A stretch of DNA of 64,000 nucleotides from JBGOTP01 sp963717075 (GTDB lineage Bacteria; Acidobacteriota; Vicinamibacteria; Vicinamibacterales; CAVVIG01), in the NCBI GenBank assembly GCA_963717075.1, contig CAVQVI010000007.1:558001-622000 (forward strand). The letters are read 5' to 3'. Of this stretch, positions 20,370 through 29,609 are shown piece by piece. The stretch's first letter is position 1; the number at the start of each line of letters is the position of its first letter. A model generated the notes under the pieces. It saw nothing but the letters and a program-made list of their open reading frames with translations. It did not search any database and was not told the origin of the DNA. The translations under genes and the position numbers were made by a program.

Positions 20370-20679
20370 GCCCGTCTTCAGACTTCAGCCTTCCCACTTC
20401 AGACTTTCTTACTGTTTCAGTCCGTTCTTCCAGGGTCGAAAGACGACCAGGCGCAAACGCCGATGAGCGGCGACGTTCCTGGAAGTGGGCGCGGCGCATG
20501 TGAGCGTCGGCCAGTCGGGCCTGGCCGCCTGGGCAACGCGCAACTTCATTTCGCAAGGGTTCTGAGCCGTTGAGCCGCGCGAAGCAGGTTCGGCCCGGGC
20601 CGCGTCCCCCTTGCGCGTTCCTCGTATCGGTGTGGTGAGAGTTCGTCCCCCCGTGTCACCGCCGGGCTACCGGAGCGTG
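20370..20679. other. Non-coding right end of the island
   Basis: About 310 bases with no convincing gene on either strand. A purine/pyrimidine run of TTCAGACTTCAGCC-type short repeats follows the GNAT stop. Nothing else was recognised before the right direct repeat. Confidence 0.5.
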
Positions 20680-20713
20680 GTCATTCCTGTCGCTAGAGCA
20701 GGTTAATTGGGGT
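20680..20713. repeat. Right 34-bp direct repeat, overlapping tRNA-His 3' end
   Basis: Thirty-four bases matching 17339-17372 with two mismatches. The last six bases (TGGGGT on the plus strand, 20708-20713) are the CCA, discriminator and first acceptor-stem bases of tRNA-His read on the minus strand. The hairpin just outside the tRNA could also act as its terminator. Confidence 0.75.
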
Positions 20714-20783
20714 GGGCGACGGGTATCGAACCCGCGACCTCCTGAGCCACAGTCAGGCGTTCTGCCACTGAACTACGCCCACC
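20708..20783 (-). tRNA. tRNA-His (GTG anticodon), CCA encoded
   Basis: On the minus strand the sequence folds as a full cloverleaf: acceptor stem GTGGGCG/CGCCCAC, D-arm around TTCAGTGGCAGAA, anticodon loop containing CTGTGGC with GTG anticodon, and T-arm GCGGGTTCGATACCCGT. An extra 5' G pairs with the C discriminator, the identity feature of tRNA-His. The 3' CCA is encoded. An island repeat abuts its 3' end. Confidence 0.95.
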
Positions 20784-20913
20784 ACACGCCGGTGACCGGC
20801 AACTTGCAAGTGTAGCCCAACATCCGAGCAACAGGGAACTTGCGCGGTCGCGTCGTGGGTCGATTGTGAGCGAGTGGCTCGCGAGACAGGCCGTCGAGTC
20901 GGGACGCGCGACG

Positions 20914-21471
20914 CTAGCTCGCGGACGCCGCGGTGAGCCGCCGACGTTGCAGGTCTTCCCGATAGTTCTGCTCGAGGTATTCGGCGCCCTCGGCCGTAAT
21001 GGCCAGCAGCGAGTTGTCGGTGCGGACCACGAATTTCTTCTGCACCAGATACCAGAAGGTGAATTCCAGGTGCTCGCGCGCCGTTCCTGTGAGCCGTTCC
21101 AGATCGAGAGGCGAAAGGGCTGGGCTCTCGGGCTCGATTCGCCGACGCGTATAGAGGACTTCCAGCACGGTCAGCCGGACGATGTGCTCGGCGTCGAAAT
21201 CGTTCTCCGCTTTCGTGCTGCTGGAAACAAGTCGCCAACGTTCCTGACGCTGCTGCGCATAAGTGATGTCGTACTTGGCTCGGCGCTCGGGATCGCTCAG
21301 CACCTGATATGCCTCGTTGAGCAAACGAAATTGCGCGTCGTTCCCCGTCTGAGCGTTGTCAGGATGTGAACGCTGCGCAAGGAGACGGTAGACCCGGTGC
21401 ACCGTCTCCGGCTCTGCGTTCGAGCTGATCTGAAGGATCTCGTAGTAGTCCGCTACCTCATGTGTTGGCAC
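20914..21471 (-). CDS. J-domain protein (DnaJ-like)
   Basis: A 185-residue protein. Residues about 8-70 form a J domain with DYYEILQISSNAEPETVHRV and the HPD motif in AQRSHPDNAQTG, which would stimulate an Hsp70 ATPase. It lacks the Gly/Phe and zinc regions of DnaJ. The C-terminal 100 residues look like a small winged-helix region (LVQKKFVVRTDNSLLAITAE). Partner and role unknown. It lies 99 bp downstream of the ExeA-like gene on the same strand. Confidence 0.8.
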   Translation of the reverse strand: MPTHEVADYYEILQISSNAEPETVHRVYRLLAQRSHPDNAQTGNDAQFRLLNEAYQVLSDPERRAKYDITYAQQRQERWRLVSSSTKAENDFDAEHIVRLTVLEVLYTRRRIEPESPALSPLDLERLTGTAREHLEFTFWYLVQKKFVVRTDNSLLAITAEGAEYLEQNYREDLQRRRLTAASAS

Positions 21472-21570
21472 GAGATCCTTATCGGACCGATGCGACGATC
21501 AGTCCACAAGGGCCTTGAACCTTCCCTGGGACCACCTCGCTTCCTGAGGCGCTGTGCGCAGTCGAGTCGT

Positions 21571-22818
21571 TCAGGACCGAGCGAGGATCGCGGCAATCTC
21601 GCTTCGAAACACGTAGGTCGCGGCCGCCGCACCCAGCAGCACGAGCAGCGTGAAGGTCAGTCCCAATAGCGCCGCCCGCCAAAGGCCGCGCGCGGGCGAC
21701 GGTGGTGGCGAGAGATCGAGCGCACGGGCAGCCAGTTCAACACTCGGCAGATCGATCACGCTCGTCGATAATCGATGCGCCTCGTCCATGGCCCGATCGC
21801 ATAGCAGATTGACGAGCCTCGGTACGCCGTAGGAACAATCGGCCACACGAGAAAGCGCCGGGTCGTCGAAGTCCACGTGCGGATTGCCGGCCATGGCGAG
21901 GCGATGCAGCACGTAGCTGCCCACCTCGTCCCGTTCGAGCGGACCGAGCACGGATCGGGTTGACACATGCCGCGCTAACGGCTGAAGGACAGGCTCCAAG
22001 AGCAGCGGCAGGAGTTCCGGCTCACCGATAAGGATCAGCTGCAGCAGTGAGCGGGATTCACGAGGCGTTCTGAGTTCGCTGAACGGGGCTGTTTCGACGA
22101 GCGCGCCCAGTTCCTGCAGCGCTTCTATCGGCAGGTTCTGTGCGGCGTCGACAATAACGACGGCCGAGGCCTGAAGTCGCGAGAGCGACGCGAGAAAGTT
22201 GTGGAGCGCGCTGGCGAACTCCCCTCGCGAACCGTGGCTGAGCCGGCCGCTCATGAGGCTGTCGCGCGACATGACGCCAAAGTCGGCCAGCAGGGTCTTG
22301 AGCAGTTCCTCGACGGACCCGACGGGCTCGGCGACCAGCGAGGTCACCGAGCGCCGGTCCAGTCGGTCCACGATCGTTCGACACAGCATCGTCTTGCCGA
22401 CGCCCGGCGCGCCCGTCACGGCTATCACGCGATCGCCGCGCTCGAGTGCGGCGTTCACCTCCTCCGCGGCGCGTTCGTGCGCGCGACTGCGAAACAGAAA
22501 TTTCGGATCGGCGGACGACGCAAACGGGGACTCGCGCAGGCCGAAGAATGTCTCGTAGGTCAGCGGCGGCCGATGCGCTCGGCCGGACGCGCTCACACCT
22601 GACGGCACGGGCGATCCCACCTGCGACGGAAAAAACACGGAGAACAGATCGAGCAGCGGCCGCTGCCCCGGCGTGGTCACGATGGGGACGCTGCCCACGT
22701 CGGGCGACCGCGGAGGTTCGGCCGACCGATCGAAAACGCCACGATCGAGCTCGGCAAGGCTCGAGAGAAAACCGGGATCCTCCGCCAGCGGGAGGCGCGT
22801 CGTCTCTTTCCGCTCCAT
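21571..22818 (-). CDS. ExeA/GspA-like AAA ATPase with C-terminal membrane anchor
   Basis: A 415-residue protein. A linker of about 85 residues precedes the family entry YETFFGLRESPFASSADPKF, then Walker A GAPGVGKT (136-143), Walker B AVVIVDAAQNL and sensor-region LQLILIGEPEL. One membrane helix near 385-408 ends the chain. ExeA-type ATPases help assemble secretion or polysaccharide machines at the inner membrane. The N-terminal RLPLAEDPGFLSSLAELDRG (residues 8-27) and the terminal helix recur in the small protein at 47906-48322. Divergent from the GNAT gene across an AT-rich gap. Confidence 0.82.
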   Translation of the reverse strand: MERKETTRLPLAEDPGFLSSLAELDRGVFDRSAEPPRSPDVGSVPIVTTPGQRPLLDLFSVFFPSQVGSPVPSGVSASGRAHRPPLTYETFFGLRESPFASSADPKFLFRSRAHERAAEEVNAALERGDRVIAVTGAPGVGKTMLCRTIVDRLDRRSVTSLVAEPVGSVEELLKTLLADFGVMSRDSLMSGRLSHGSRGEFASALHNFLASLSRLQASAVVIVDAAQNLPIEALQELGALVETAPFSELRTPRESRSLLQLILIGEPELLPLLLEPVLQPLARHVSTRSVLGPLERDEVGSYVLHRLAMAGNPHVDFDDPALSRVADCSYGVPRLVNLLCDRAMDEAHRLSTSVIDLPSVELAARALDLSPPPSPARGLWRAALLGLTFTLLVLLGAAAATYVFRSEIAAILARS

Positions 22819-22931
22819 GGGGACTGGGGACAGTTATACCCGCTTTTGCACGGAATGAGCCGTGATTGACCGCTCCAAGAAGAGACACGGATGTGCTAAT
22901 TGTGGACACTACTGACGTCTATATTTCTTTA

Positions 22932-22961
22932 TTGTCCTATAAACGACCATTGTGTTAGACT
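22932..22961 (+). promoter_or_regulatory. Possible sigma-70-type promoter
   Basis: TTGTCC at 22932-22937 and TAGACT at 22956-22961, spaced by 18 bases, lie in an unusually AT-rich intergenic stretch upstream of the GNAT and HD-GYP genes. Each box matches the consensus at four of six positions, so this is only suggestive. Confidence 0.3.
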
Positions 22962-22987
22962 CATTTGAACCTGAGCAGTGACTGCTG

Positions 22988-23590
22988 ATGAGCCCTGACT
23001 CTCCTTCTGCGCTCGCGGACTGGCGTCACGAATTGCCGGTCCTCAACGGGTACGGCGTGACGCTCTATGAGCCGTCTACGCGGGACCTCGCTCCCCTTGC
23101 TGATGCGCTCTCCGCGCCTGATGCGAGTCGCTTCGGCATCAACGGCCCCGCCAACGAAGGCGCTGTACGGGCGCTCGTCGAGCGGCTCTTGCGCGAGCGC
23201 GCGGCCGGGGTTGCCTTTGCGTACGCCATTGCCGCCGCGTTCGGCGTCGTGGGCCTCGTTCAGGTTCGCCGGCTCGATCCGGGCTTCACAGGCGCCGAGT
23301 GGGACATGACGCTGGCGCCCTCCGCGCGCGGCACCGGGGTCTTTCTCGAGTCGGCTCGCCTCCTCGGATCGTTCGTGTTCGGCTCGATCGGCGTGCATCG
23401 TCTCGAGGCGCGCGTGCTGCTGAGTAACGGTCGGGCGATGGGCGCCCTGCGCAAGCTCGGCGCTGTCCAGGAAGGGGTGCTACGACGGGCGGTTCGCCTG
23501 GGCGACGCGTATTTCGACCAGATACTCTGGTCGGTCATCAAGGAAGACTGGAGCGATCAGCCCGCTTCCATCTCCCCACACATCCATTGA
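22988..23590 (+). CDS. GNAT acetyltransferase (RimJ/RimL-like)
   Basis: A 200-residue acetyltransferase of the ribosomal-protein-serine/alanine type. YGVTLYEPSTRDLAPLADAL opens the domain, GAEWDMTLAPSARGTGVFLE holds the acetyl-CoA loop, and LEARVLLSNGRAMGALRKLG followed by AVQEGVLRRAV is the standard GNAT C-terminal pattern. Target unknown. The HD-GYP gene starts 7 bp after its stop, so the two are probably cotranscribed. Confidence 0.8.
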   Translation: MSPDSPSALADWRHELPVLNGYGVTLYEPSTRDLAPLADALSAPDASRFGINGPANEGAVRALVERLLRERAAGVAFAYAIAAAFGVVGLVQVRRLDPGFTGAEWDMTLAPSARGTGVFLESARLLGSFVFGSIGVHRLEARVLLSNGRAMGALRKLGAVQEGVLRRAVRLGDAYFDQILWSVIKEDWSDQPASISPHIH

Positions 23591-23597
23591 TTTCCAG

Positions 23598-26078
23598 GTG
23601 ATCTCGAAGCTTCCGCTCCACGCGCGCCTCTATATCGGCTTCGTCATCGCCGCCGGTGCTGTGCTGCTGGCCATCGGCCTGCCACAGGCAGACTTCCGGC
23701 AGCCTGCGCTCTTCGCGGGGCTGCTGGCACTCTCCTCCGCAACCGCGGCTCTCAAAGTCACGCTACCGCTGACGGCGAGCAAGTCCACGCTTTCAGTGTC
23801 TTATGCCGTCGATTTCGCGTCACTGCTGCTCATCGGCCCCCACGAAACGATGCTGGTGGCCGCAGCCAGCGCGTTCAGCCAGTGCCATCTGAACAAGAAA
23901 GCACACAACCCGCCGTACCGCACGGCCTTCAGTATCGCGTCGCTCATCGTGACTGTGGAGGGCGCCGGCCTTGTCCACACATGGCTCGGGTCGGTCGGAT
24001 CCCCCGACGCGATGACCGCCTTCGCGCGGCCCGTGGTTGGAGCGGCCATCACCTATTTCCTGCTCAACACCGGCCTCATCGCCATGGCGATCGCGCTGAC
24101 CTCCGGCGAGCGCATGTTGACGACGTGGCAGACGAATTTTCTCTGGAGCGCGCCGAGCTACTTCGTCGGCGCGGCCAGCGCCGCGGCAGCAACGTCGATC
24201 ACCGAGCACATGGGTTACTGGCTGGCGCCGCTTGCCTGCGCGCCGTTGTACCTCACGTACCGGACGTACAAGGTCTATATGGGTCGCATCGAGGACGAGC
24301 AGCGCCACGTGCTGCAGACCTCCGATCTGCACCTTGCCACCATTGAAGCGCTGGCGCGCGCCATCGATGCCAAGGACCAGACGACCCAGACGCACATTCG
24401 TCGCGTGCAGCTGTATGCAACAGGTCTGGCGCGCGCGATTGGGCTCGGCAAGGCGGAAGTCCAGGCCGTCGAGACCGCGGCGCTGCTCCACGACATCGGG
24501 AAACTCGCCGTGCCAGAACACATCCTCTCCAAACCGGGCCCACTCACGCAGGAAGAGTTCCAGAAGATTCGCATTCACCCCCAGGTGGGCGCGGAGATCA
24601 TCGCCACCGTTCCGTTCCCCTATCCGGTCGCACCCCTTATCCTCAGCCACCACGAACGGTGGGACGGCAAGGGCTACCCCCAGGGGTTGGCCGGCGAGGC
24701 CATCCCGGTGGGTGCGCGGATTCTGACGATCGTGGACTACTACGACGCGATTACCACGGAGCGGCCGTACCACAAGGCCATGAGCCACGAGAGCGCCATG
24801 GCGCTGCTCAGGCACGAGGCGGGATGCGCGCTCGATCCGGCGCTCGTCGACACCTTCGTCGAGATCGTCCCGCAACTGATCGCGGATGCCGCCGGCATGG
24901 AACCGATGGGACTGGTGGTGGCCGACGCCTCCGGCTTCACGGAGGGAGGTACCGCAACCGGTCTCGTTCCCCGTGGCACCTCGGCCTTCGAAAACATCGC
25001 CCTCGCCCACCGCGAGATCTACGCCCTCTACGAGATCGCTCAGACCATGGGCACCAGCCTCAGTGTCGCGGACACGATGGCGCTCGTCTCCACCAAACTG
25101 GCGAACCTCGTCCCCTGGTCTGGTTGTGCGCTGTTCCTGCAGCAGCCGGACGAGACGTTGAAGTGCCGGTTCGCCTCTGGCGTCGACGTCTTGCCGCTGC
25201 TGAACGTCACGCTGAAATGGGGCGAGGGACTCTGCGGGTGGGTCGCTCGCAACCGCCAAACGCTGGTGAACGCCGAGCCGCGGGTCACCTTCGCGACAGC
25301 GGGCATCGACCTCGGCACGAGGCTGAATTCGGCCATTGTCTGTCCGCTGTATGTGGACGAGACGTTCATCGGTTGCCTCGCCCTGTATCACACCGACCGC
25401 AATCGGTACACCGAAGACCATCGGCGCCTGATCGAGCGCGTGGCCGAGCAGGCCGGCGCGGTCCTCCACAACTCAATCGTCTTCGAACAGACACAGGAAG
25501 ACTCGCTGACCGATGCGTTGACAGGTCTCCCCAACCGGCGGTCGATGTTCGCGTATCTCTCGCGCGAACTGGCGCGCGCCGGGCGTCTCCAGAATGAAGT
25601 AGGGCTCATCGTTCTGGACATCGACGAATTCAAGAGCATCAACGACACCTACGGGCACCACGTCGGAGATGCGGCCCTGCGCCAGGTGGCGGCCATGCTA
25701 CAGGCGATGCTTCGCCCCTACGACCTCTGCGTGCGCTATGCCGGTGACGAGTTCATCGTGGTGCTACCGGAGTGCTCGCGGGAGTATGCGGAGATCAAGC
25801 GCCGAGAGCTGCAGAACCGCATCGCGGAGATCGAGATTCAAGTGTGGGCCGGCAAGACCGTTCGGCTCGGCACCAGTGCGGGCGTCGCGGTGTATCCGCA
25901 CGACGGCACATCGTACGAGCAACTCCTCGCCGACGCCGACGCCCACATGTATCGCGACAAGGCCGCCCGCCGCGTGCTCTCCGCGCGCTTGCCAACAGCC
26001 GTCGTCGGCATACCCATCGCCACCGCCAGTCAGGCCGCTTTAGACGCGCCCAGAAGGCCAGCCCCCCTGCCAAGCTGA
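23598..26078 (+). CDS. Membrane HD-GYP / GAF / GGDEF signalling protein
   Basis: An 826-residue c-di-GMP protein. Residues 1-230 hold about seven membrane helices. An HD-GYP phosphodiesterase follows, with HDIGK near 297 and HHERWDGKGYP near 351, both complete. A GAF domain spans about 475-640 (LANLVPWSGCALFLQ). The C-terminal GGDEF domain has AGDEF near 715 instead of GGDEF, plus a canonical inhibitory site RPYD exactly five residues upstream. AGDEF variants can be active cyclases. So it may both make and break c-di-GMP, or use the cyclase domain as a sensor. GTG start at 23598. Confidence 0.88.
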   Translation: MISKLPLHARLYIGFVIAAGAVLLAIGLPQADFRQPALFAGLLALSSATAALKVTLPLTASKSTLSVSYAVDFASLLLIGPHETMLVAAASAFSQCHLNKKAHNPPYRTAFSIASLIVTVEGAGLVHTWLGSVGSPDAMTAFARPVVGAAITYFLLNTGLIAMAIALTSGERMLTTWQTNFLWSAPSYFVGAASAAAATSITEHMGYWLAPLACAPLYLTYRTYKVYMGRIEDEQRHVLQTSDLHLATIEALARAIDAKDQTTQTHIRRVQLYATGLARAIGLGKAEVQAVETAALLHDIGKLAVPEHILSKPGPLTQEEFQKIRIHPQVGAEIIATVPFPYPVAPLILSHHERWDGKGYPQGLAGEAIPVGARILTIVDYYDAITTERPYHKAMSHESAMALLRHEAGCALDPALVDTFVEIVPQLIADAAGMEPMGLVVADASGFTEGGTATGLVPRGTSAFENIALAHREIYALYEIAQTMGTSLSVADTMALVSTKLANLVPWSGCALFLQQPDETLKCRFASGVDVLPLLNVTLKWGEGLCGWVARNRQTLVNAEPRVTFATAGIDLGTRLNSAIVCPLYVDETFIGCLALYHTDRNRYTEDHRRLIERVAEQAGAVLHNSIVFEQTQEDSLTDALTGLPNRRSMFAYLSRELARAGRLQNEVGLIVLDIDEFKSINDTYGHHVGDAALRQVAAMLQAMLRPYDLCVRYAGDEFIVVLPECSREYAEIKRRELQNRIAEIEIQVWAGKTVRLGTSAGVAVYPHDGTSYEQLLADADAHMYRDKAARRVLSARLPTAVVGIPIATASQAALDAPRRPAPLPS

Positions 26079-26142
26079 TATAGAAGCCTGCAGAGCTCGG
26101 GGGCCATTGCTCCTTGGGGTCAGACACCTGTATACAGAGTGA

Positions 26143-26860
26143 ATGGCCGACACACCCGATCTCGTTCAACGCCGCCAGAAGTACATCCAGCGCCAGATCG
26201 CGTCTCGACAAAGGCGCGGTCAATGTGGCATTTCACGGTCAGTTGCCTCGAGGCAGCGGTCCGCGCAATCGGCACGGCATGCCACAACTTCCCGTCGGCC
26301 AGCACGAAGTCAAGAACTGGCCGGTCCTGGACCTCGGAGAGCAACCGGATGTGAACACGGAGACGTGGAAGCTGGAGGTCGGCGGCCGGGTCGAACACGC
26401 GGTCACGCTGACCTGGGAACAGTTTCTTGCGCTCCCGCAGGCCGACGACGTCAGCGACTTCCACTGCGTGACGACGTGGTCACGCTACGACAATCGGTGG
26501 CGCGGGGTGAGGTTCAAGACGATCGCGGAGCTCGCGATACCCACCGAAGACGCACGGTTCGTGTTGTGCACGGGGTACGACTTCATGCCCGGCAGCTTCA
26601 TTCCGTACACCACCAACCTCCCGCTTGCCCGCGCGATTGAAGACGACGTCCTGCTCGTGCACACGTGGGAAGGCAAACCGCTTCCCCGCGAGCATGGCGG
26701 ACCGTGTCGCATGATCACGCCGAAGCTCTATGCGTGGAAAGGCACGAAGTGGATCCGCAAGATCGAATTCCTCACCGAGGACCACAAGGGCTTCTGGGAG
26801 GTGCGCGGCTACTCGAATTCGGCAGAGCCGTGGTTCAATGACCGGTACTCTTCTGAATAG
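26143..26860 (+). CDS. Sulfite-oxidase-like molybdopterin oxidoreductase, one frameshift
   Basis: About 238 residues. The N-terminus MADTPDLVQRRQKYIQRQIA lies in one frame. One extra base near 26210 moves the rest into the next frame, where HGMPQLPVGQHEVKNWPVLD follows. The molybdenum-ligand cysteine is in DFHCVTTWSRYDNRWRG. Other landmarks are GYDFMPGSFIPYTTNLPLAR and HGGPCRMITPKLYAWKGTKW. No signal peptide, unlike YedY/MsrP, so this is the cytoplasmic-type family and its substrate is unknown. Its last 23 bases overlap the ligD start. Confidence 0.85.
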
Positions 26861-29002
26861 AGACGGGCCAAAGGGGCTCAGCCACATCGCCACATCGCAG
26901 ATGCTGAAACCGATGCTGGCCTCGCTGACCGAGGCATCGCTCGACGATCCGGAGTTTGCGTACGAACCCAAGTACGACGGGATCCGCACCATCGCGGAGG
27001 TGCCTGCGGGTGGGCGAGGCGTTCGGTTGTGGTCGCGTCTGGGCAACGAGAAGACGTCCCAATTCCATGACGTCGCCGCCGCACTCGAGCAATGGGCACA
27101 CAGGCTCAACGGTGCGGTGGTGCTCGACGGCGAAGTCGTGGCACTCGATGCCAGGGGCGATCCTGCCGGTTTCCAGAAGCTCCAACGCCTGAGCCACCAC
27201 GGCCATCAGGGACGTAGGCCCGACCTTCAGGTCGGGCGTGAGACCGCGTTCATCGCGTTCGACCTGCTCCGCGAGGGCGATGCCGACCTTCGCTCACGCA
27301 CCTTTCTCGAGCGACGCGCGGCGCTCGAACGCCTGTTCGGGCGTACCGGATCCCCTCTCCTCCGCGTGAGCGAGCTGACGGTGGGCGATGGCTCTGCCCT
27401 CTACAAGCGGGCACTTTCGAGCGGCTGGGAAGGGCTCATCGCCAAGCGGACCGGGTCGCGCTACACGTCGGGGAAGCGCTCCCTCGACTGGCGCAAGCTG
27501 AAGATCGTCCACGAACAGGAGTTCGTCATTGGGGGTTGGACGGAGCCGCGGCAGTCGCGCACGCACTTCGGCGCATTGCTGCTTGGAGTGTACGAGGACA
27601 CAGACATTGACCGCCGGACTCGCAAGGCACGAAGAGATTCGACGCGGTCCGCGGCCGGCGAAGGTTCTGCGCCGCTGACCTACGTCGGACACGTCGGGAC
27701 CGGATTCGACGAGCGCGAGCTGGCACGGTTGATGAAGCTCTTCAAACCGCTCGAAGTGAACACGAGCCCGTTTCGCGAGGAGCCGCCCGGCAACGAGCGT
27801 CCGCACTGGTTGCGGCCCACCCTCGTGGCCCAGGTGAAGTTCACTGAGTGGACGGCCGATGGCCATCTTCGCCACCCGGTGTACCTGGGACTGCGGGACG
27901 ACAAGCCGCCCGAAGATATCGTCCGCGAAACGCGCAACACGCCTGCACGCGTCGGCAGAACGGTTGAAGGCTCCAATCCTTCGCGGACCCGTGGAACGCA
28001 GTCGGCCAGACGCCACGGCAGCTCGTGCCACGGAAGCGGTCTCGGCGGCGATCGTGGACCAGCTCGAGGCCATTGAGCACGGCAAAGGCGACGGCACGCT
28101 CAGTCTACCTGGCGGCACTCGACTGTCGGTGACCAACCTGCAGAAGGTCTTCTGGCCCAAGCAGACAGTTCACCAAGGGCGATCTTCTGCGCTACTACGC
28201 GCACGTGGCTCCATTCATCCTCCCAGCCGTGGCCGATCGTCCGCTTGTGATGAAACGATTTCCGAACGGCATCGCGGCCGCTCCGTTCTATCAACATCGG
28301 GTGGAACATCCGCCCGCGGGCGTCCGCGTGGAAACGGTCCCGGTGGATGACGAGATGCGCCCGCAGTTTATCGGCGGAGACGTCGCGACGCTCCTTCACA
28401 TGACGCAGCTCGCCGCCATCTCGCAGGACCCGTGGTTCTCGCGCATCCAGTCGCTGAACGTCGCAGACTACGTCGCGCTCGACCTCGATCCGTCGGATGG
28501 CGTCCCCTTCCGTCAAGTCATCGATGTCGCGCGGTGGATTCACGAGGAACTCGATCGGCTCCGGATGGTCGGCGTGCCGAAGACATCCGGCGCCAGCGGC
28601 CTGCACATCTACCTGCCTCTCCCGCCCGGAACGCCGTACGATGCCGGGCTCCTCATCTGCCAAATCATCGCCACCGTCGTCGCGCGCAAACACCCGAAGC
28701 AGGCGACCATCGAGCGCTTCGTCAAGGCGCGCGGCAAGACCGTGTATGTCGACTATCTGCAGAACATTCAGGGCAAAACCCTGGCCACCGCGTACAGCGC
28801 CCGCGCGAGCGACTACGCCGGCGTCTCGACGCCGCTGACGTGGAAGGAAGTCGACGAGGGTGTCCGCCGCGAAGACTTCACGATTGCCACCGCGCCGGCG
28901 CGCGTTCGCGAAGTGGGCGATCTGTGGGCGGCAGTCAGACGGCCGAAGACGCTCGACCTCGAAAGGCTGGAGCGGTACGCGCGAGACTCGGAGCTGCGCT
29001 AG
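26838..29002 (+). CDS. ligD: LigD: ATP-dependent DNA ligase fused to polymerase domain, two frameshifts
   Basis: Non-homologous end-joining enzyme of about 720 residues. The ligase half has adenylation motif EPKYDGIR (Lys45), DGEVVALDA, GWEGLIAKRTGSRYTSG and WRKLKI. The primase-polymerase half has VTNLQKVFWPK, RFPNGIAAAPFYQHR, DYVALDLDPSDG and TSGASGLHIYLPL. Two +1 breaks, near 27945 and 28175, put the parts in three frames. The order ligase then polymerase, with no 3'-phosphoesterase domain, is one of the known LigD layouts. No Ku gene is in the window. A REP-like palindrome is read in frame at 27214-27241 within the ligase part. Confidence 0.88.
27214..27241. repeat. REP-like palindrome inside ligD coding sequence
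   Basis: Exact reverse-complement copy of the 28-base element seen at 6.1, 7.1 and 9.2 kb. It is read in frame as GRRPDLQVGRE between LQRLSHHGHQ and TAFIAFDLL, a linker between conserved ligase blocks. Confidence 0.9.
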
Positions 29003-29433
29003 GGCTTCTTCGGCTGGGCGGCGGCAATGGCCGCTGGCTGAAGATCACTTCTCCACCAGGTCTCAGAGCCCGCGCGCTGCGCCTGGTCCACACCGACCAC
29101 CACGACATCTGTCGGCTCGATCGGTGAGCCATCGAGAACCATCGTGGAGTACTTCGTGCTTCGGGCCTCCAGCGTTCGCCTGCCAGGCGCCAGCTGCTTC
29201 GCCTTGAGCCGGCCGTCCGCAGCGAAGACGAACGCCATCACTGTGAATTGCTCCAATTCCGCGTCCGTTCGGTTCGTCGCAGCGTAAACGAGAACCGGCG
29301 GACCTTCGGCCCCCGCGAGAATCGTGGCGCGCTCCAGATGAACGGGCGAATCCGGAGCCTGCACGATGATTGTGGGTCTCTCGGAAAGGGCCCCGGCGAG
29401 CAAGAGCATCAGACCCGCAGACAATGAGCTCAT
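28999..29433 (-). CDS. Hypothetical secreted protein
   Basis: About 144 residues with a short signal peptide (SSLSAGLMLLLAGALS), starting at the ATG at 29433; an upstream ATG would add 46 unlikely residues. The body is beta-rich (PPVLVYAATNRTDAELEQFT, VMAFVFAADGRLKAKQLAPG) and resembles a small immunoglobulin-like fold. No family recognised. Its 3' end overlaps the ligD stop by four bases in convergent orientation. Confidence 0.55.
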   Translation of the reverse strand: MSSLSAGLMLLLAGALSERPTIIVQAPDSPVHLERATILAGAEGPPVLVYAATNRTDAELEQFTVMAFVFAADGRLKAKQLAPGRRTLEARSTKYSTMVLDGSPIEPTDVVVVGVDQAQRAGSETWWRSDLQPAAIAAAQPKKP

Positions 29434-29609
29434 CAGTTCCTCATTCCTTCTTTTCAGCGCTCCCCAAACAAGCGTAACCGTATCTGCATCGTTTTGCACG
29501 GACATCGCCGCCAACGACGATCTTCTGTTGACTCGATCGGCACGATCGGCGATTCTCGAATTCTCCTCCAAGAATTGTCTTCAAACATTCTGAGGACTCG
29601 CCGTCCTTC

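Noticed and set aside
17339..20713. Integrative conjugative element or prophage
   Set aside because: No integrase, conjugation or phage gene is present; only toxin-antitoxin pairs and one IS.
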